Positions 15,411 through 23,215 of a stretch of DNA of 23,249 nucleotides are shown in pieces (the stretch's first letter is position 1; each line of letters starts with the position of its first letter). Source of the DNA: an uncultured Prevotella sp. (GTDB taxonomy: Bacteria; Bacteroidota; Bacteroidia; Bacteroidales; Bacteroidaceae). Position numbers and translations under genes: made by a program. Location: NCBI GenBank assembly GCA_905373605.1, contig CAJPTO010000021.1:1-23249 (forward strand), read 5' to 3'. The notes beneath the pieces were generated by a model. That model searched no databases, was not told the origin of the DNA, and was given only the letters and a program-made list of their open reading frames with translations.

Positions 15411-16247
15411 ATGTACAGATTTTTTTTATTCTTGTTGGCTTGCCTTTGCTTTGCTTGCGAAGAAACAGAAGTGCCGCAAGCACCCGAACAACTCGTTGTT
15501 GAGGGATGGATAGACAGCGGCGGGTTTCCCGTTGTGAAGCTAACCACCACCATCGCGGTATCTAAACAGCTGCAATCCACCGACTCGCTGGAGCGTCACT
15601 TGCTGCGTTGGGCCAAGGTGACAGTGAGCGATGGCCAGCGCGAAGTGGTGCTTACGGGTATGCCTCGCAACGATTTTTTCCCTCCTTATATATATACCAC
15701 ATCCGACATGCGCGGCGAAGTGGGCAAGATTTACACCTTGCGCGTAGACTACATGCAGTTTCACGCACACGCCACAACCACCATTCCCAAGCCTGTTCCG
15801 CTCACTTCCATCGTGGCAGAGCCGCTTCCGCTGTATCCCAGTTATTATAAACTGCGCGCCGACTTCAATGACGACCCCACCACAACCGACTATTACAAGG
15901 TTTTTGTAAGTCAAGACAACGAGCAGTCTGACTATCATTCCACCCACATCGGCACTTTTAACGACCGCTTTTTGCCCACACACGCCTCGGTTATCATCAA
16001 CAATGCCAGGCAAAACGTGGTCAATCCCAAGGGCACTTTTTTTAAGCAAGACGAAACAGTGTACATTAAGTTTTGCCATATCGACTCCACCTCGTACGAG
16101 TTTTGGAAAAGCATGGACGACTATCAAGGCGAAGGCCGCAACCCCCTCTTCAATTCCATGCAGAACATCCGCTCGAACATCCACGGCGGCTTGGGATATT
16201 GGTGCGGATACGGCGTGTCTTACCATGTATTCGACGTGGTTGAGTGA
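15411..16247 (+). CDS. DUF4249 family lipoprotein, receptor partner
   Basis: The 278-aa product has a short hydrophobic leader with two possible lipidation cysteines (C11 in FLLAC, C16 in CFAC); C16 is followed by EETE, an acidic stretch resembling the surface-export signal. QLVVEGWIDSGG (about 27-38) and the TLRVDY (about 109-114) region match what I know of DUF4249, a beta-rich domain found next to TonB-dependent receptors. It begins 4 nt after the receptor stop and is certainly cotranscribed. By analogy with other receptor-lipoprotein pairs it may bind the ligand or cap the barrel; that role is inference. It is somewhat shorter than many family members I recall. Confidence 0.85.
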   Translation: MYRFFLFLLACLCFACEETEVPQAPEQLVVEGWIDSGGFPVVKLTTTIAVSKQLQSTDSLERHLLRWAKVTVSDGQREVVLTGMPRNDFFPPYIYTTSDMRGEVGKIYTLRVDYMQFHAHATTTIPKPVPLTSIVAEPLPLYPSYYKLRADFNDDPTTTDYYKVFVSQDNEQSDYHSTHIGTFNDRFLPTHASVIINNARQNVVNPKGTFFKQDETVYIKFCHIDSTSYEFWKSMDDYQGEGRNPLFNSMQNIRSNIHGGLGYWCGYGVSYHVFDVVE

Positions 16248-16399
16248 TTGTTGTGCGCAAGTTGATGGGATAGAAACCAATAAGTTACGCCAACACTTGT
16301 TATGCGGTTGGTCTTCATTTCTCACCATTCGCTCGCCTAGAATAATGCAATGCCAAATGTAAGAAACGTTTGTTGCAACGCCATTTGCATCTAATCACG

Positions 16400-16490
16400 G
16401 GTGTCTGGCATATGCCAGACACGTGTACACCTTATGCCGTACACGTGTACACCTTATGCCGTACACCTGTACACCATATGCCAGACACCT
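16400..16490. repeat. Palindromic 22-bp unit array, copy 2
   Basis: Four 22-bp units occupy 16401-16422, 16423-16444, 16445-16466 and 16467-16488, with the same flanking pattern and total length as copy 1. Using arms A (TGTCTGG), B (TGTACGG) and C (TGTACAC), the order is A-A, C-B, C-B, C-A; the two middle units are identical and have the core CTTATG in place of CATATG. The first unit is a perfect palindrome, and the last is identical to the last unit of copy 1. It sits in the 491-bp spacer between the DUF4249 gene and the DUF2339 gene. Confidence 0.9.
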
Positions 16491-16738
16491 CTATATCAAT
16501 TGCCAGCCGATGGCATAGCGCAGCATACAGAGCAAAAGCATGCGCCTCTTAAGCGGGCTTCTTCGCCATCTGTACGAATGGAAGCAACCAATTGCTTTGT
16601 TCAGTGCAAAGAAACACGGCATGAAATGTGCACGAAATTCTTTATTTTTAACACACGTAATCGCAACACAATCGATATTTTGTATAACTTTGCTACGTAT
16701 TATACCTTTTTATATAACTTAACCCAGCACATACGCAT
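16491..16738 (+). promoter_or_regulatory. Spacer with -7 element of the DUF2339 gene
   Basis: TAACTTTG at 16685-16692 is a full -7 match; I see no TTTG at the expected -33 position. Transcription would start near 16699, about 40 nt before the ATG. The rest of the spacer, and 16248-16399 before the array, shows no gene, RNA or terminator that I can recognise. Confidence 0.55.
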
Positions 16739-19549
16739 ATGGACAACGAAATTGGACTATATTTATTCCTCGCTCTTGTTGTGATAGGCATCGTGGTAAT
16801 AGCCGTCCGCCTGATGCTTGCAGGACAGTTTAACGAGATGATTTTCCAGCTGAGAATGCTGCAAACCAAAATAGAAACTCTCTCTAAATCGCTGGATGAA
16901 CTGGCCGATGAGGTAATTCAGAATGTACAACAAAGCGTTGACGCGGCTCATGCCAAGGGCAAGGAAGATGCAGCCGAAAAGCAGAATGATTCGGATGCCG
17001 TGCAAAACACCATCCCTGAACCGACGATTGACTATGCACCAAAAGATGATAACGCTGCACAAACTGCGGCCCAACCCGATGAAAAGGTGCAGGCTGTGAA
17101 CGAAACGCAACGTGTGGGCGGACATGTGCCCACGATTGTGGTGCCCGTTTCGCCCGTTGACACGAAGACGGATGCTGAAACGGATGCTCTGACGAACGCT
17201 GAAACGGATGCTCTGACGAACCAAAACGCCGAACAACTATCGGCCGAAGGCGAAAAAGAAGTGGGAGAAAAGTTGCCCACCAGCGCGGATAATGAAGCTT
17301 TGGCGAACGAAGAACGGCATGATGAACGCCAAACAACCACCAACAATGCTGACCAACAGGCCGAAACGCAACCGCAAGAGGGCTTGCAAGAGCACGAACC
17401 TGTGGCCGCCTTTGCCACAAACGATGCTGAAGAACAGCAGGCTGTTACCGAAGAGAAAATGCATTATACAGGGAAAGAAAATCTGGAAATGCTAAGAAAA
17501 CAATCTGAAACGGGAGAAAACAGCGAAGAGGGTACTTCGCAAGCCTACAACGCACCGCAAACATCGGTGAAAACGGGCACAGATAGTTTCAACTTCGAAA
17601 AGTTCATCGGCGAAAACCTCCTCGGGAAGATAGGTATTCTGGTGCTCGTTCTCGGCATTGGCTTCTTCGTGAAGTATGCCATCGACAAAAATTGGATAGG
17701 CCACACCATGCGCACAGCCCTTGGTTTCGCCGTGGGTACTGCGCTTTTGGGCATCGCCTTAAAGCTAAACAAGCGCTATCGCTCGTTCAGTTCGCTGCTG
17801 GCAGGCGGCGGTTGTGCCGTGTATTACGTCACAACATCCATCGCTTACAACTATTATGAGCTGTTTTCTCAGCCAGTGGCCTTCGGCATCATGGTGGTTG
17901 TGACGGCGTTCATGGCGTGGACAGCCCACCATTATGAGCGTCGCGAACTGGCCGTTACGGCCATCGTGGGCGGATTTCTTGCCCCCTTCCTCGCTGCAAC
18001 CGACATGCCCAACTTCCTTTTCCTCTACGCATACATGTCTGTTCTCAACCTCGGAAGCTTCTCACTCTCGTGGGGCAATCGCTGGAACGAATTGCCATTG
18101 GTTAGCACAATGGCCACATATATGGTGCTATCGCTTAGTGGTCACGATTACGGCAGCCTGTCTGTGGGTGTTCAGATAGCTTTCTTTGCCCTGTTTTGGG
18201 TACTTGCCAACGCCAGCAGTTTCACCTTCTTGCGTCGCGGAATGACGGGCGTGTTCACCGGTTTGCATATCGCGGCGATGATGTTCAGCAGCATGTTCAC
18301 CCTGTTTTTCATCGCCAACGTAGACGATTACTGCAAATACACATCTGCCACAACGGCACTTGTGATGGGTGCGGCCTACGTTGCACTGCATCTTTGGTTG
18401 CGCCACAGCGAAGAACAAGAGTCGGCGGCGCAAGTTGTCTTCCTGGCTTTGGGCGTCACTTACTTGTCCGTCTCCCTGCCTTGGTTCTTTACGGGGGCGA
18501 TGCTTCGCGTATGTTTCTCTGCCGAGATGGTGCTGTTGCTTTGGCTCTATTGTCGTCTTGGCATCAGGGTTTACGGCATCGCGGCAGCCATTGCCGTGGC
18601 AATATCAGTAGTGGTGGTGGCCATTGGGCTTACGGATGGCGTTCCCGAGGATGTAACTATCCCCGTTTTCAACTCCGCTTTCATGGCCACACTCTTCCAA
18701 GGGCTTTGCATTATAGCCTTCGCCCGCATCATGGACCGCTATCGCGAGCGTGTGCAGGCGTTCTACACGCCTGGAAACCTCCTTATATATGGTGTGGGAA
18801 TATTGTGCATTTACAACCTCATCAGTCGTGAGATGGATGCATTTGTGTATTCGCCCACCTACAATGCGGCGGTCACTTTGCTGCGCATCGCCACGCTTTT
18901 TGGCGTTGCCCTGGGCTTCGGCAAGCGTTTTGCGGTTGGCAAATATGGCTTGTTGTATGTGGGTTACATGTTCTTGGCCACCTTCTTCATTGCAGGCGAC
19001 GTGTTCTTCTACCGCTGGTTTGTAGACCCAATGGCGGCCATCGGGCTGCAATGGCTGGGCATCGGTTGCACCATTGGCCTTTACGTGCATGCCAGCATGG
19101 GCTATTACAGGCAGGCCGAACAGCCCTTAGAGCTCTTCACCATCTTCCTTAACGTAGCTTCCACCCTGTTGTGGGTGAGCATGGTGCGCATCTTGCTGCT
19201 ACAAATGGGCGTAGAGCAGTTCAGTGCGCCGTTCTCTTTGGCGATGGCTGCTGTGGGAGCGTTGCAGATGACGCTGGGAATGCGCCTGCGAAATAAAACG
19301 ATGCGCTGGCTAAGCATCGCCACTTTCGGCATCATCATCACCAAGTTGGCCCTCTACGATGTGTGGCTCATGCCCGCCGTTGGCCGCATTGTGGTGTTCA
19401 TTATCCTTGGAGCACTGTTCTTGACCGTGTCTTTCATGTACCAAAAACTGAAAGACAAGCTCAACCTCGGCGGCGAAGACGAAGTGTACCAAGCCGCAGA
19501 AGACGAGGCAGTAACGGGCAATGATGAGGCGAAAGACGAACGCGAATAG
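16739..19549 (+). CDS. DUF2339 polytopic membrane protein
   Basis: The 936-aa protein starts with a membrane helix (about 5-26), then a short predicted coiled coil (about 35-65). A long hydrophilic linker of Glu, Asn, Gln, Thr and Ala follows to about residue 280. FNFEKFIGENLLGKIG (about 283-298) is the conserved DUF2339 entry motif, and the rest is a chain of roughly twenty hydrophobic helices ending in a short acidic tail. Function of the family is not known to me; the layout resembles large envelope membrane proteins. The linker contains a tandem 24-bp duplication, so its length may vary between strains. It sits between the receptor operon and sodB with its own -7 element. Confidence 0.9.
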   Translation: MDNEIGLYLFLALVVIGIVVIAVRLMLAGQFNEMIFQLRMLQTKIETLSKSLDELADEVIQNVQQSVDAAHAKGKEDAAEKQNDSDAVQNTIPEPTIDYAPKDDNAAQTAAQPDEKVQAVNETQRVGGHVPTIVVPVSPVDTKTDAETDALTNAETDALTNQNAEQLSAEGEKEVGEKLPTSADNEALANEERHDERQTTTNNADQQAETQPQEGLQEHEPVAAFATNDAEEQQAVTEEKMHYTGKENLEMLRKQSETGENSEEGTSQAYNAPQTSVKTGTDSFNFEKFIGENLLGKIGILVLVLGIGFFVKYAIDKNWIGHTMRTALGFAVGTALLGIALKLNKRYRSFSSLLAGGGCAVYYVTTSIAYNYYELFSQPVAFGIMVVVTAFMAWTAHHYERRELAVTAIVGGFLAPFLAATDMPNFLFLYAYMSVLNLGSFSLSWGNRWNELPLVSTMATYMVLSLSGHDYGSLSVGVQIAFFALFWVLANASSFTFLRRGMTGVFTGLHIAAMMFSSMFTLFFIANVDDYCKYTSATTALVMGAAYVALHLWLRHSEEQESAAQVVFLALGVTYLSVSLPWFFTGAMLRVCFSAEMVLLLWLYCRLGIRVYGIAAAIAVAISVVVVAIGLTDGVPEDVTIPVFNSAFMATLFQGLCIIAFARIMDRYRERVQAFYTPGNLLIYGVGILCIYNLISREMDAFVYSPTYNAAVTLLRIATLFGVALGFGKRFAVGKYGLLYVGYMFLATFFIAGDVFFYRWFVDPMAAIGLQWLGIGCTIGLYVHASMGYYRQAEQPLELFTIFLNVASTLLWVSMVRILLLQMGVEQFSAPFSLAMAAVGALQMTLGMRLRNKTMRWLSIATFGIIITKLALYDVWLMPAVGRIVVFIILGALFLTVSFMYQKLKDKLNLGGEDEVYQAAEDEAVTGNDEAKDERE
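17174..17221 (+). repeat. In-frame 24-bp tandem duplication in DUF2339 linker
   Basis: Two identical, adjacent 24-bp copies (17174-17197 and 17198-17221) encode the eight residues AETDALTN twice. A partial earlier copy (GACGGATGCT) precedes them. This is a slippage-prone spot that preserves frame. Confidence 0.95.
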
Positions 19550-19556
19550 AGCAAAC

Positions 19557-19570
19557 CTATTGCGCAATAG
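19557..19570. promoter_or_regulatory. Perfect 14-bp palindrome just upstream of the sodB promoter
   Basis: CTATTGCGCAATAG is a perfect dyad ending 10 bases before the -33 element of sodB and starting 7 bases after the DUF2339 stop. Position and symmetry fit an operator for a dimeric regulator; the regulator is not identifiable. Confidence 0.45.
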
Positions 19571-19580
19571 ATATTATCTG

Positions 19581-19611
19581 TTTGAGGTGGGAGATATTGT
19601 TCATAACTTTG
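19581..19611 (+). promoter_or_regulatory. Bacteroidota sigma-factor promoter for sodB
   Basis: TTTG at 19581-19584 and TAACTTTG at 19604-19611 are separated by exactly 19 bases, the same arrangement as the promoter at 852-882. Transcription would start near 19618, leaving a leader of about 48 nt. Confidence 0.88.
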
Positions 19612-19665
19612 CAATCGTAAACGAATAAAGTACAAATGTTTTTAACCAATTTATTTTTAACGATT

Positions 19666-20250
19666 ATGAGTATTACAATGCCCACTCTTCCATACGCAGC
19701 CAATGCTTTGGAGCCTGTTATCAGCGAGCAAACGATAAATTTCCACTACGGAAAGCATCTCCAAGGTTACGTTAACACCCTGAACACCCTTATACAAGGC
19801 ACCGAGTTCGAGGGAAAGAGCGTAGAAGACATCGTGAAGACTGCTCCCGACGGGCCTATCTTCAACAATGCCGGCCAAACTTTGAACCACACCTACTACT
19901 TCTTGCAGTTCAAATCGCCCGTTAAAGGCAACGAACCTACGGGAAAGATTGCAGAAGCCCTGGTACGTGACTTCGGTAGCGTGGAGAATTTCAAGAAAGA
20001 GTTCGCCCAAGCAGGCGCAACGCTCTTCGGTTCGGGCTGGGCTTGGCTCTCGCAAGATGCCAATGGCAAGCTGGTTATCACCAAAGAACCCAACGCCGGA
20101 AACCCCTTACGCCACGGAAACAACCCTATTCTGGGCATAGACGTTTGGGAACACGCTTACTATCTGGATTACCAAAACCGCCGTGTGGACCACTTGGCTG
20201 CCGTATGGGACATCATTGACTGGAAAGTTGTTGAAAGCCGCCTGAAATAA
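19666..20250 (+). CDS. sodB: Superoxide dismutase, Fe/Mn type
   Basis: The enzyme disproportionates superoxide into oxygen and H2O2. From ATG 19666 it is 194 aa, typical length, and begins MPTLPYAANALEP (5-17) like other SODs; the in-frame ATG at 19636 adds ten hydrophobic residues with no counterpart and is rejected. Metal ligands are H27, H75 (NHTYYF), D159 and H163 (DVWEHAYYLDY). The second-sphere glutamine lies at Q71, the iron-type position, with Ala in PNAGNP. G157, two before D159, corresponds as I recall to Gly155 of the cambialistic P. gingivalis SOD, so use of either Fe or Mn is likely. It has its own promoter and precedes ahpC by 151 bp, supplying that enzyme's substrate. Confidence 0.97.
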   Translation: MSITMPTLPYAANALEPVISEQTINFHYGKHLQGYVNTLNTLIQGTEFEGKSVEDIVKTAPDGPIFNNAGQTLNHTYYFLQFKSPVKGNEPTGKIAEALVRDFGSVENFKKEFAQAGATLFGSGWAWLSQDANGKLVITKEPNAGNPLRHGNNPILGIDVWEHAYYLDYQNRRVDHLAAVWDIIDWKVVESRLK

Positions 20251-20332
20251 GCAGCACAACTACACACCAGCAACGCAAACAGATTTCCAAAACAACATCG
20301 AAACAACAATCAGACTAATGAAATAGGTTCTC

Positions 20333-20369
20333 GTTGGGGCGCATCCCTAAACAAGATTGCGCCACCAAC
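20333..20369 (+). promoter_or_regulatory. Hairpin in the ahpC leader
   Basis: GTTGG-GGCGCA (20333-20343) pairs with TGCGCC-A-CCAAC (20358-20369), an 11-bp stem with one bulged A. It ends 32 nt before the ahpC ATG. No T-run follows immediately, although a run of A is present. It may be the sodB 3' end or an ahpC leader structure; no ahpC promoter consensus is visible. Confidence 0.5.
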
Positions 20370-20401
20370 GGTGCCTCAAAAAAATATAACAAACAAACAT
20401 T

Positions 20402-20968
20402 ATGCAATCAATCATCAATTCAATGCTGCCCGAATTTAAGGTGCAGGCCTATCAAAATGGCGAGTTCAGAACCGTATCTAGCGAAGACGTAAAAGGCAAA
20501 TGGGCCATTTTCTTCTTCTATCCAGCAGACTTCACTTTCGTTTGCCCCACCGAATTGGTTGACTTGGCAGAGAAGTACGAAGAATTGCAAAAGATGGGCG
20601 TTGAGGTTTACTCGGTAAGCTGCGATACGCACTTCGTTCACAAGGCTTGGCACGATGCTTCAGATAGCATTAAGAAGATTAACTACACCATGCTTGCCGA
20701 CCCACTCGGCGTGCTGGCTAAGGGTTTCGGCGTGTTCATCGAAGAAGAGGGCATGGCTTATCGTGGCACTTTCGTGGTTAACCCAGAAGGTAAAATCAAA
20801 ATCGCCGAGATACAAGACAACAGCGTGGGACGTAACGCCGAAGAACTGGTTCGCAAGGTGGCTGCCGCTCAATTCGTTGCTGCTCACCCAGGTGAGGTTT
20901 GCCCCGCTAAGTGGAAGCAAGGCGCTGAAACATTGAAGCCCAGCATCGACCTCGTTGGTAAGATTTAA
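20402..20968 (+). CDS. ahpC: Alkyl hydroperoxide reductase subunit C (typical 2-Cys peroxiredoxin)
   Basis: The 188-aa cytoplasmic enzyme reduces H2O2 and organic peroxides. The peroxidatic cysteine is C48 in DFTFVCPTEL and the resolving cysteine is C167 in GEVCPAKW; the catalytic Pro/Thr sit just before C48 and Arg in RGTFVV (121). GGLG-type and YF-type sensitivity elements are only partly visible: a KGFGVF stretch (107-112) is near the expected place and the C-terminus ends DLVGKI. Length is normal. AhpF, its dedicated reductase, lies 339 bp downstream, and sodB lies upstream. In Bacteroides this locus responds to OxyR; no OxyR site could be identified here. Confidence 0.98.
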   Translation: MQSIINSMLPEFKVQAYQNGEFRTVSSEDVKGKWAIFFFYPADFTFVCPTELVDLAEKYEELQKMGVEVYSVSCDTHFVHKAWHDASDSIKKINYTMLADPLGVLAKGFGVFIEEEGMAYRGTFVVNPEGKIKIAEIQDNSVGRNAEELVRKVAAAQFVAAHPGEVCPAKWKQGAETLKPSIDLVGKI

Positions 20969-21030
20969 TGGCTCAAGACACCGCTCATTACGCTTAATTG
21001 AAGCGAACAAATCCCTATATATTTTCCCTG

Positions 21031-21069
21031 TTGCCCCATGTCTCCCCGTTAAGGTGGGGAATGGGGCAA
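21031..21069 (+). terminator. Hairpin after ahpC
   Basis: TTGCCCCAT (21031-21039) pairs with ATGGGGCAA (21061-21069), and TCCCC (21043-21047) with GGGGA (21056-21060) inside it. A T-run is absent, so it may stabilise the ahpC message or only partly terminate it. It could also be a diverged member of the C-rich/G-rich dispersed element. Confidence 0.5.
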
Positions 21070-21102
21070 CTTCTTAAAGGCCATTAGGAAAAGAGTTACT
21101 GC

Positions 21103-21246
21103 ATGTTCTAGATGCTCTTGATGATTTAGATGTTCTAGATTTCCTAGATTTCCTAGGTTTCCTAGTAATCCTAGGTTTCCTAGATTTCCTAGTAATCCTA
21201 GGCATCCTAGGTGTTCTAGATATCCTAGATGCTCCTCATTTCCTAG
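21103..21246 (-). repeat. CTAG 9-bp phased array, copy 2 (inverted)
   Basis: Sixteen units at exactly 9-bp spacing occupy 144 bp; CTAG or a one-base variant starts every 9 bases from 21108 to 21243, with one more strongly diverged unit at 21234. Read on the minus strand the consensus is CTAGRAWNN, the same as the array at 2158-2247, so the two copies are inverted relative to each other and to the local direction of transcription. It fills the ahpC-ahpF spacer, which holds no gene and no promoter I can see. Confidence 0.92.
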
Positions 21247-21307
21247 CGATGCCAGGCTCACTATCTCCCCACAATCCCTCAAAAAGCTCCTTAAAAACGC
21301 TCAAAAA

Positions 21308-22867
21308 ATGCTCGATTCCTCGATACTCAAACAAGTTAGCGACGTGTTCGCAAGCTTAGAAAACAATTTTACCTTTGATGTTCGCATCGGCACAACATGC
21401 TCTTGTGGCGACGACCTCAAAGATTTCATCAACGACTTCGTGTCCACTTCGCCCAAATTGACCGCCAATTTCAGCAACACCAACGACAACCAACTGTCGT
21501 TTTCGCTCCTTAAAGAAGGCCAACCCGTGGGGGTTACCTTCCGTGGCATACCCAATGGACACGAGTTCACCTCGCTTCTTCTTGCCGTTCTTAATGCCGA
21601 CGGCAAGGGTAAGAACCTGCCCGATGAGGCCATTTCAAAGCGAATTGCAAACCTCAAAGGCGACATTAAACTGCAAACTTACGTGTCGTTGACTTGCACC
21701 AACTGTCCCGACGTGGTGCAAGCACTCAACATCATGGCTTTGACAAACAGCAGGGTGACAACCGAAATGATTGACGGAGCCCTCTTCCAAGATGAAGTGG
21801 CACGATTAAACATACAGGCTGTCCCCGCTGTTTATGCCAATGGCGAACTGCTTCACATTGGACGGGGCGACCTTGGAGAGCTTCTTGGAAAGCTTGAAGA
21901 CATGTTCGGCAGCGAGGAAGACTCGAATGCTGAGCCTGTTGAGCGACAGTTCGACCTCGTTGTCGTTGGTGGTGGACCCGCTGGTGCGGCCGCTGCCATC
22001 TACTCTGCACGCAAAGGACTGAAGGTTGCTGTGGTGGCTGGACGTATTGGTGGACAGATTAAAGACACCGTTGGCATTGAAAACTTGGTGTCGGTGCCGC
22101 AAACAACGGGTGCTAAGCTGGCCGACGACCTGCGCTCGCACATGGCTAACTACCCCATAGAGCTGTTCGAAAACCGCAAACTGGACAGTGTTGACTTCTC
22201 GCAATCGCCTAAACGTGTATACGCCAAGGGTGGAGAAGTGTTCGTTGCACCGGCTGTGGTGATTGCTACGGGTGCCAGTTGGCGCCGACTCAACGTTGAC
22301 GATGAGGCCAAATACATGGGTAAGGGCGTGCATTTCTGCCCCCACTGCGATGGACCTTTCTATAAAGGAAAGAACGTAGCTGTCGTTGGTGGCGGCAATT
22401 CGGGCATCGAAGCGGCCATCGACCTTGCAGGAATTTGCAACCATGTAACAGTACTTGAGTTTGCCGACACGCTGCGAGCCGACACTGTTTTACAGGATAA
22501 GGCGGCCACAATGCCCAACATCGAGATATTCAAGTCGTCGCAAACAACCCGCGTTTTGGGCGATGGAAACCACGTAACAGCCATTCGTGTGAAAGACCGC
22601 ACCAACGAAGAGGAACGCGACATTGCCCTCGATGGAATCTTCGTTCAGATTGGTTTGGCTGCTAACACCGAGCATTTCCGCGATGCCTTGCCCCTCAACG
22701 AACGCCGAGAGATTGTTGTTGATGCCACTTGCCGCACCAGCATACCGGGCGTTTATGCCGCAGGCGACTGCACCAACGTGCCTTATAAGCAGATTGTTAT
22801 CGCTATGGGCGAGGGTGCAAAGGCTGCCTTGTCGGCATTCGATGATAGAATTAGGGGTATCATCTAA
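21308..22867 (+). CDS. ahpF: Alkyl hydroperoxide reductase subunit F
   Basis: The 519-aa flavoprotein passes electrons from NADH to AhpC. The N-terminal tandem thioredoxin-fold module contains C130-TN-C133 (LTCTNCPDVVQALN), the redox pair that reduces AhpC. The FAD-binding GGGPAG is at 221-226, the catalytic disulfide C344-PH-C347 in HFCPHCDGP, the NADH-binding GGGNSG at 361-366, and the second FAD motif GVYAAGDCTNVP at 481-492. Length and domain order match E. coli AhpF (521 aa). An extra CSC (31-33) in the first fold is absent from the E. coli protein as I recall it. The gene ends at a strong terminator and is downstream of ahpC. Confidence 0.98.
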   Translation: MLDSSILKQVSDVFASLENNFTFDVRIGTTCSCGDDLKDFINDFVSTSPKLTANFSNTNDNQLSFSLLKEGQPVGVTFRGIPNGHEFTSLLLAVLNADGKGKNLPDEAISKRIANLKGDIKLQTYVSLTCTNCPDVVQALNIMALTNSRVTTEMIDGALFQDEVARLNIQAVPAVYANGELLHIGRGDLGELLGKLEDMFGSEEDSNAEPVERQFDLVVVGGGPAGAAAAIYSARKGLKVAVVAGRIGGQIKDTVGIENLVSVPQTTGAKLADDLRSHMANYPIELFENRKLDSVDFSQSPKRVYAKGGEVFVAPAVVIATGASWRRLNVDDEAKYMGKGVHFCPHCDGPFYKGKNVAVVGGGNSGIEAAIDLAGICNHVTVLEFADTLRADTVLQDKAATMPNIEIFKSSQTTRVLGDGNHVTAIRVKDRTNEEERDIALDGIFVQIGLAANTEHFRDALPLNERREIVVDATCRTSIPGVYAAGDCTNVPYKQIVIAMGEGAKAALSAFDDRIRGII

Positions 22868-22961
22868 AGCTTCGCACGCGTAACAATGGCTACCGGTTGC
22901 CTTCTTTGCGCGTTGCCGAGGCTGCCCCTCTCAAGATTTTTTATCTATATTTTTGTGAATG

Positions 22962-22997
22962 GAGCGCCCTGTCTACGGATGGGGGCGCTCTTTTTTT
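22962..22997 (+). terminator. Intrinsic terminator of ahpF
   Basis: GAGCGCCC (22962-22969) pairs perfectly with GGGCGCTC (22983-22990) and is followed by seven T and four A. It lies about 95 nt after the ahpF stop. The intervening sequence shows nothing else clear apart from a -7-like TATTTTTG at 22948-22955 that lacks a -33. Confidence 0.9.
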
Positions 22998-23045
22998 AAA
23001 AAGCCTCACCCAAAAACGCTAATAAACACACCACCTGCCCTAGAA

Positions 23046-23092
23046 AGCCTCACCCCCAGCCCCTCTCCAAGGGGAGAGGGGAGTGATATGTC
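23046..23092 (+). repeat. C-rich/G-rich dispersed hairpin element, best copy
   Basis: CCCCTCTCC (23060-23068) and GGAGAGGGG (23073-23081) form a perfect 9-bp stem around the loop AAGG, preceded by AAGCCTCACCCCCAG and followed by AGTGATATG. Degenerate relatives are at 4484-4520 and, inverted, 4660-4702. This is the type of element seen widely in Bacteroidota spacers. Confidence 0.75.
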
Positions 23093-23174
23093 TTGTTGCT
23101 TTTGCGCAATGTCATTTCCCTTAACTCCTTGAACCAACCAACACGTCCTTATGTCCTTCTGTCAAAAGAGCGTT

Positions 23175-23215
23175 AAAGGTGAAAGGACATAAAAGGTGAA
23201 AGGGTGAAAAGATGG
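23175..23215 (+). repeat. GGTGA-type repeat, copy 3
   Basis: AAAGGTGA, AAGGACAT, AAAAGGTGA, AAGGGTGA and AAAGATGG follow each other, closely matching 2086-2125. The remaining sequence to the window end shows no gene; whatever follows lies outside the window. Confidence 0.75.

Noticed and set aside
19636..19665. Upstream start for sodB giving ten extra residues
   Set aside because: The extension has no counterpart in SODs and lies just after the transcription start; the start at 19666 gives the usual N-terminus.
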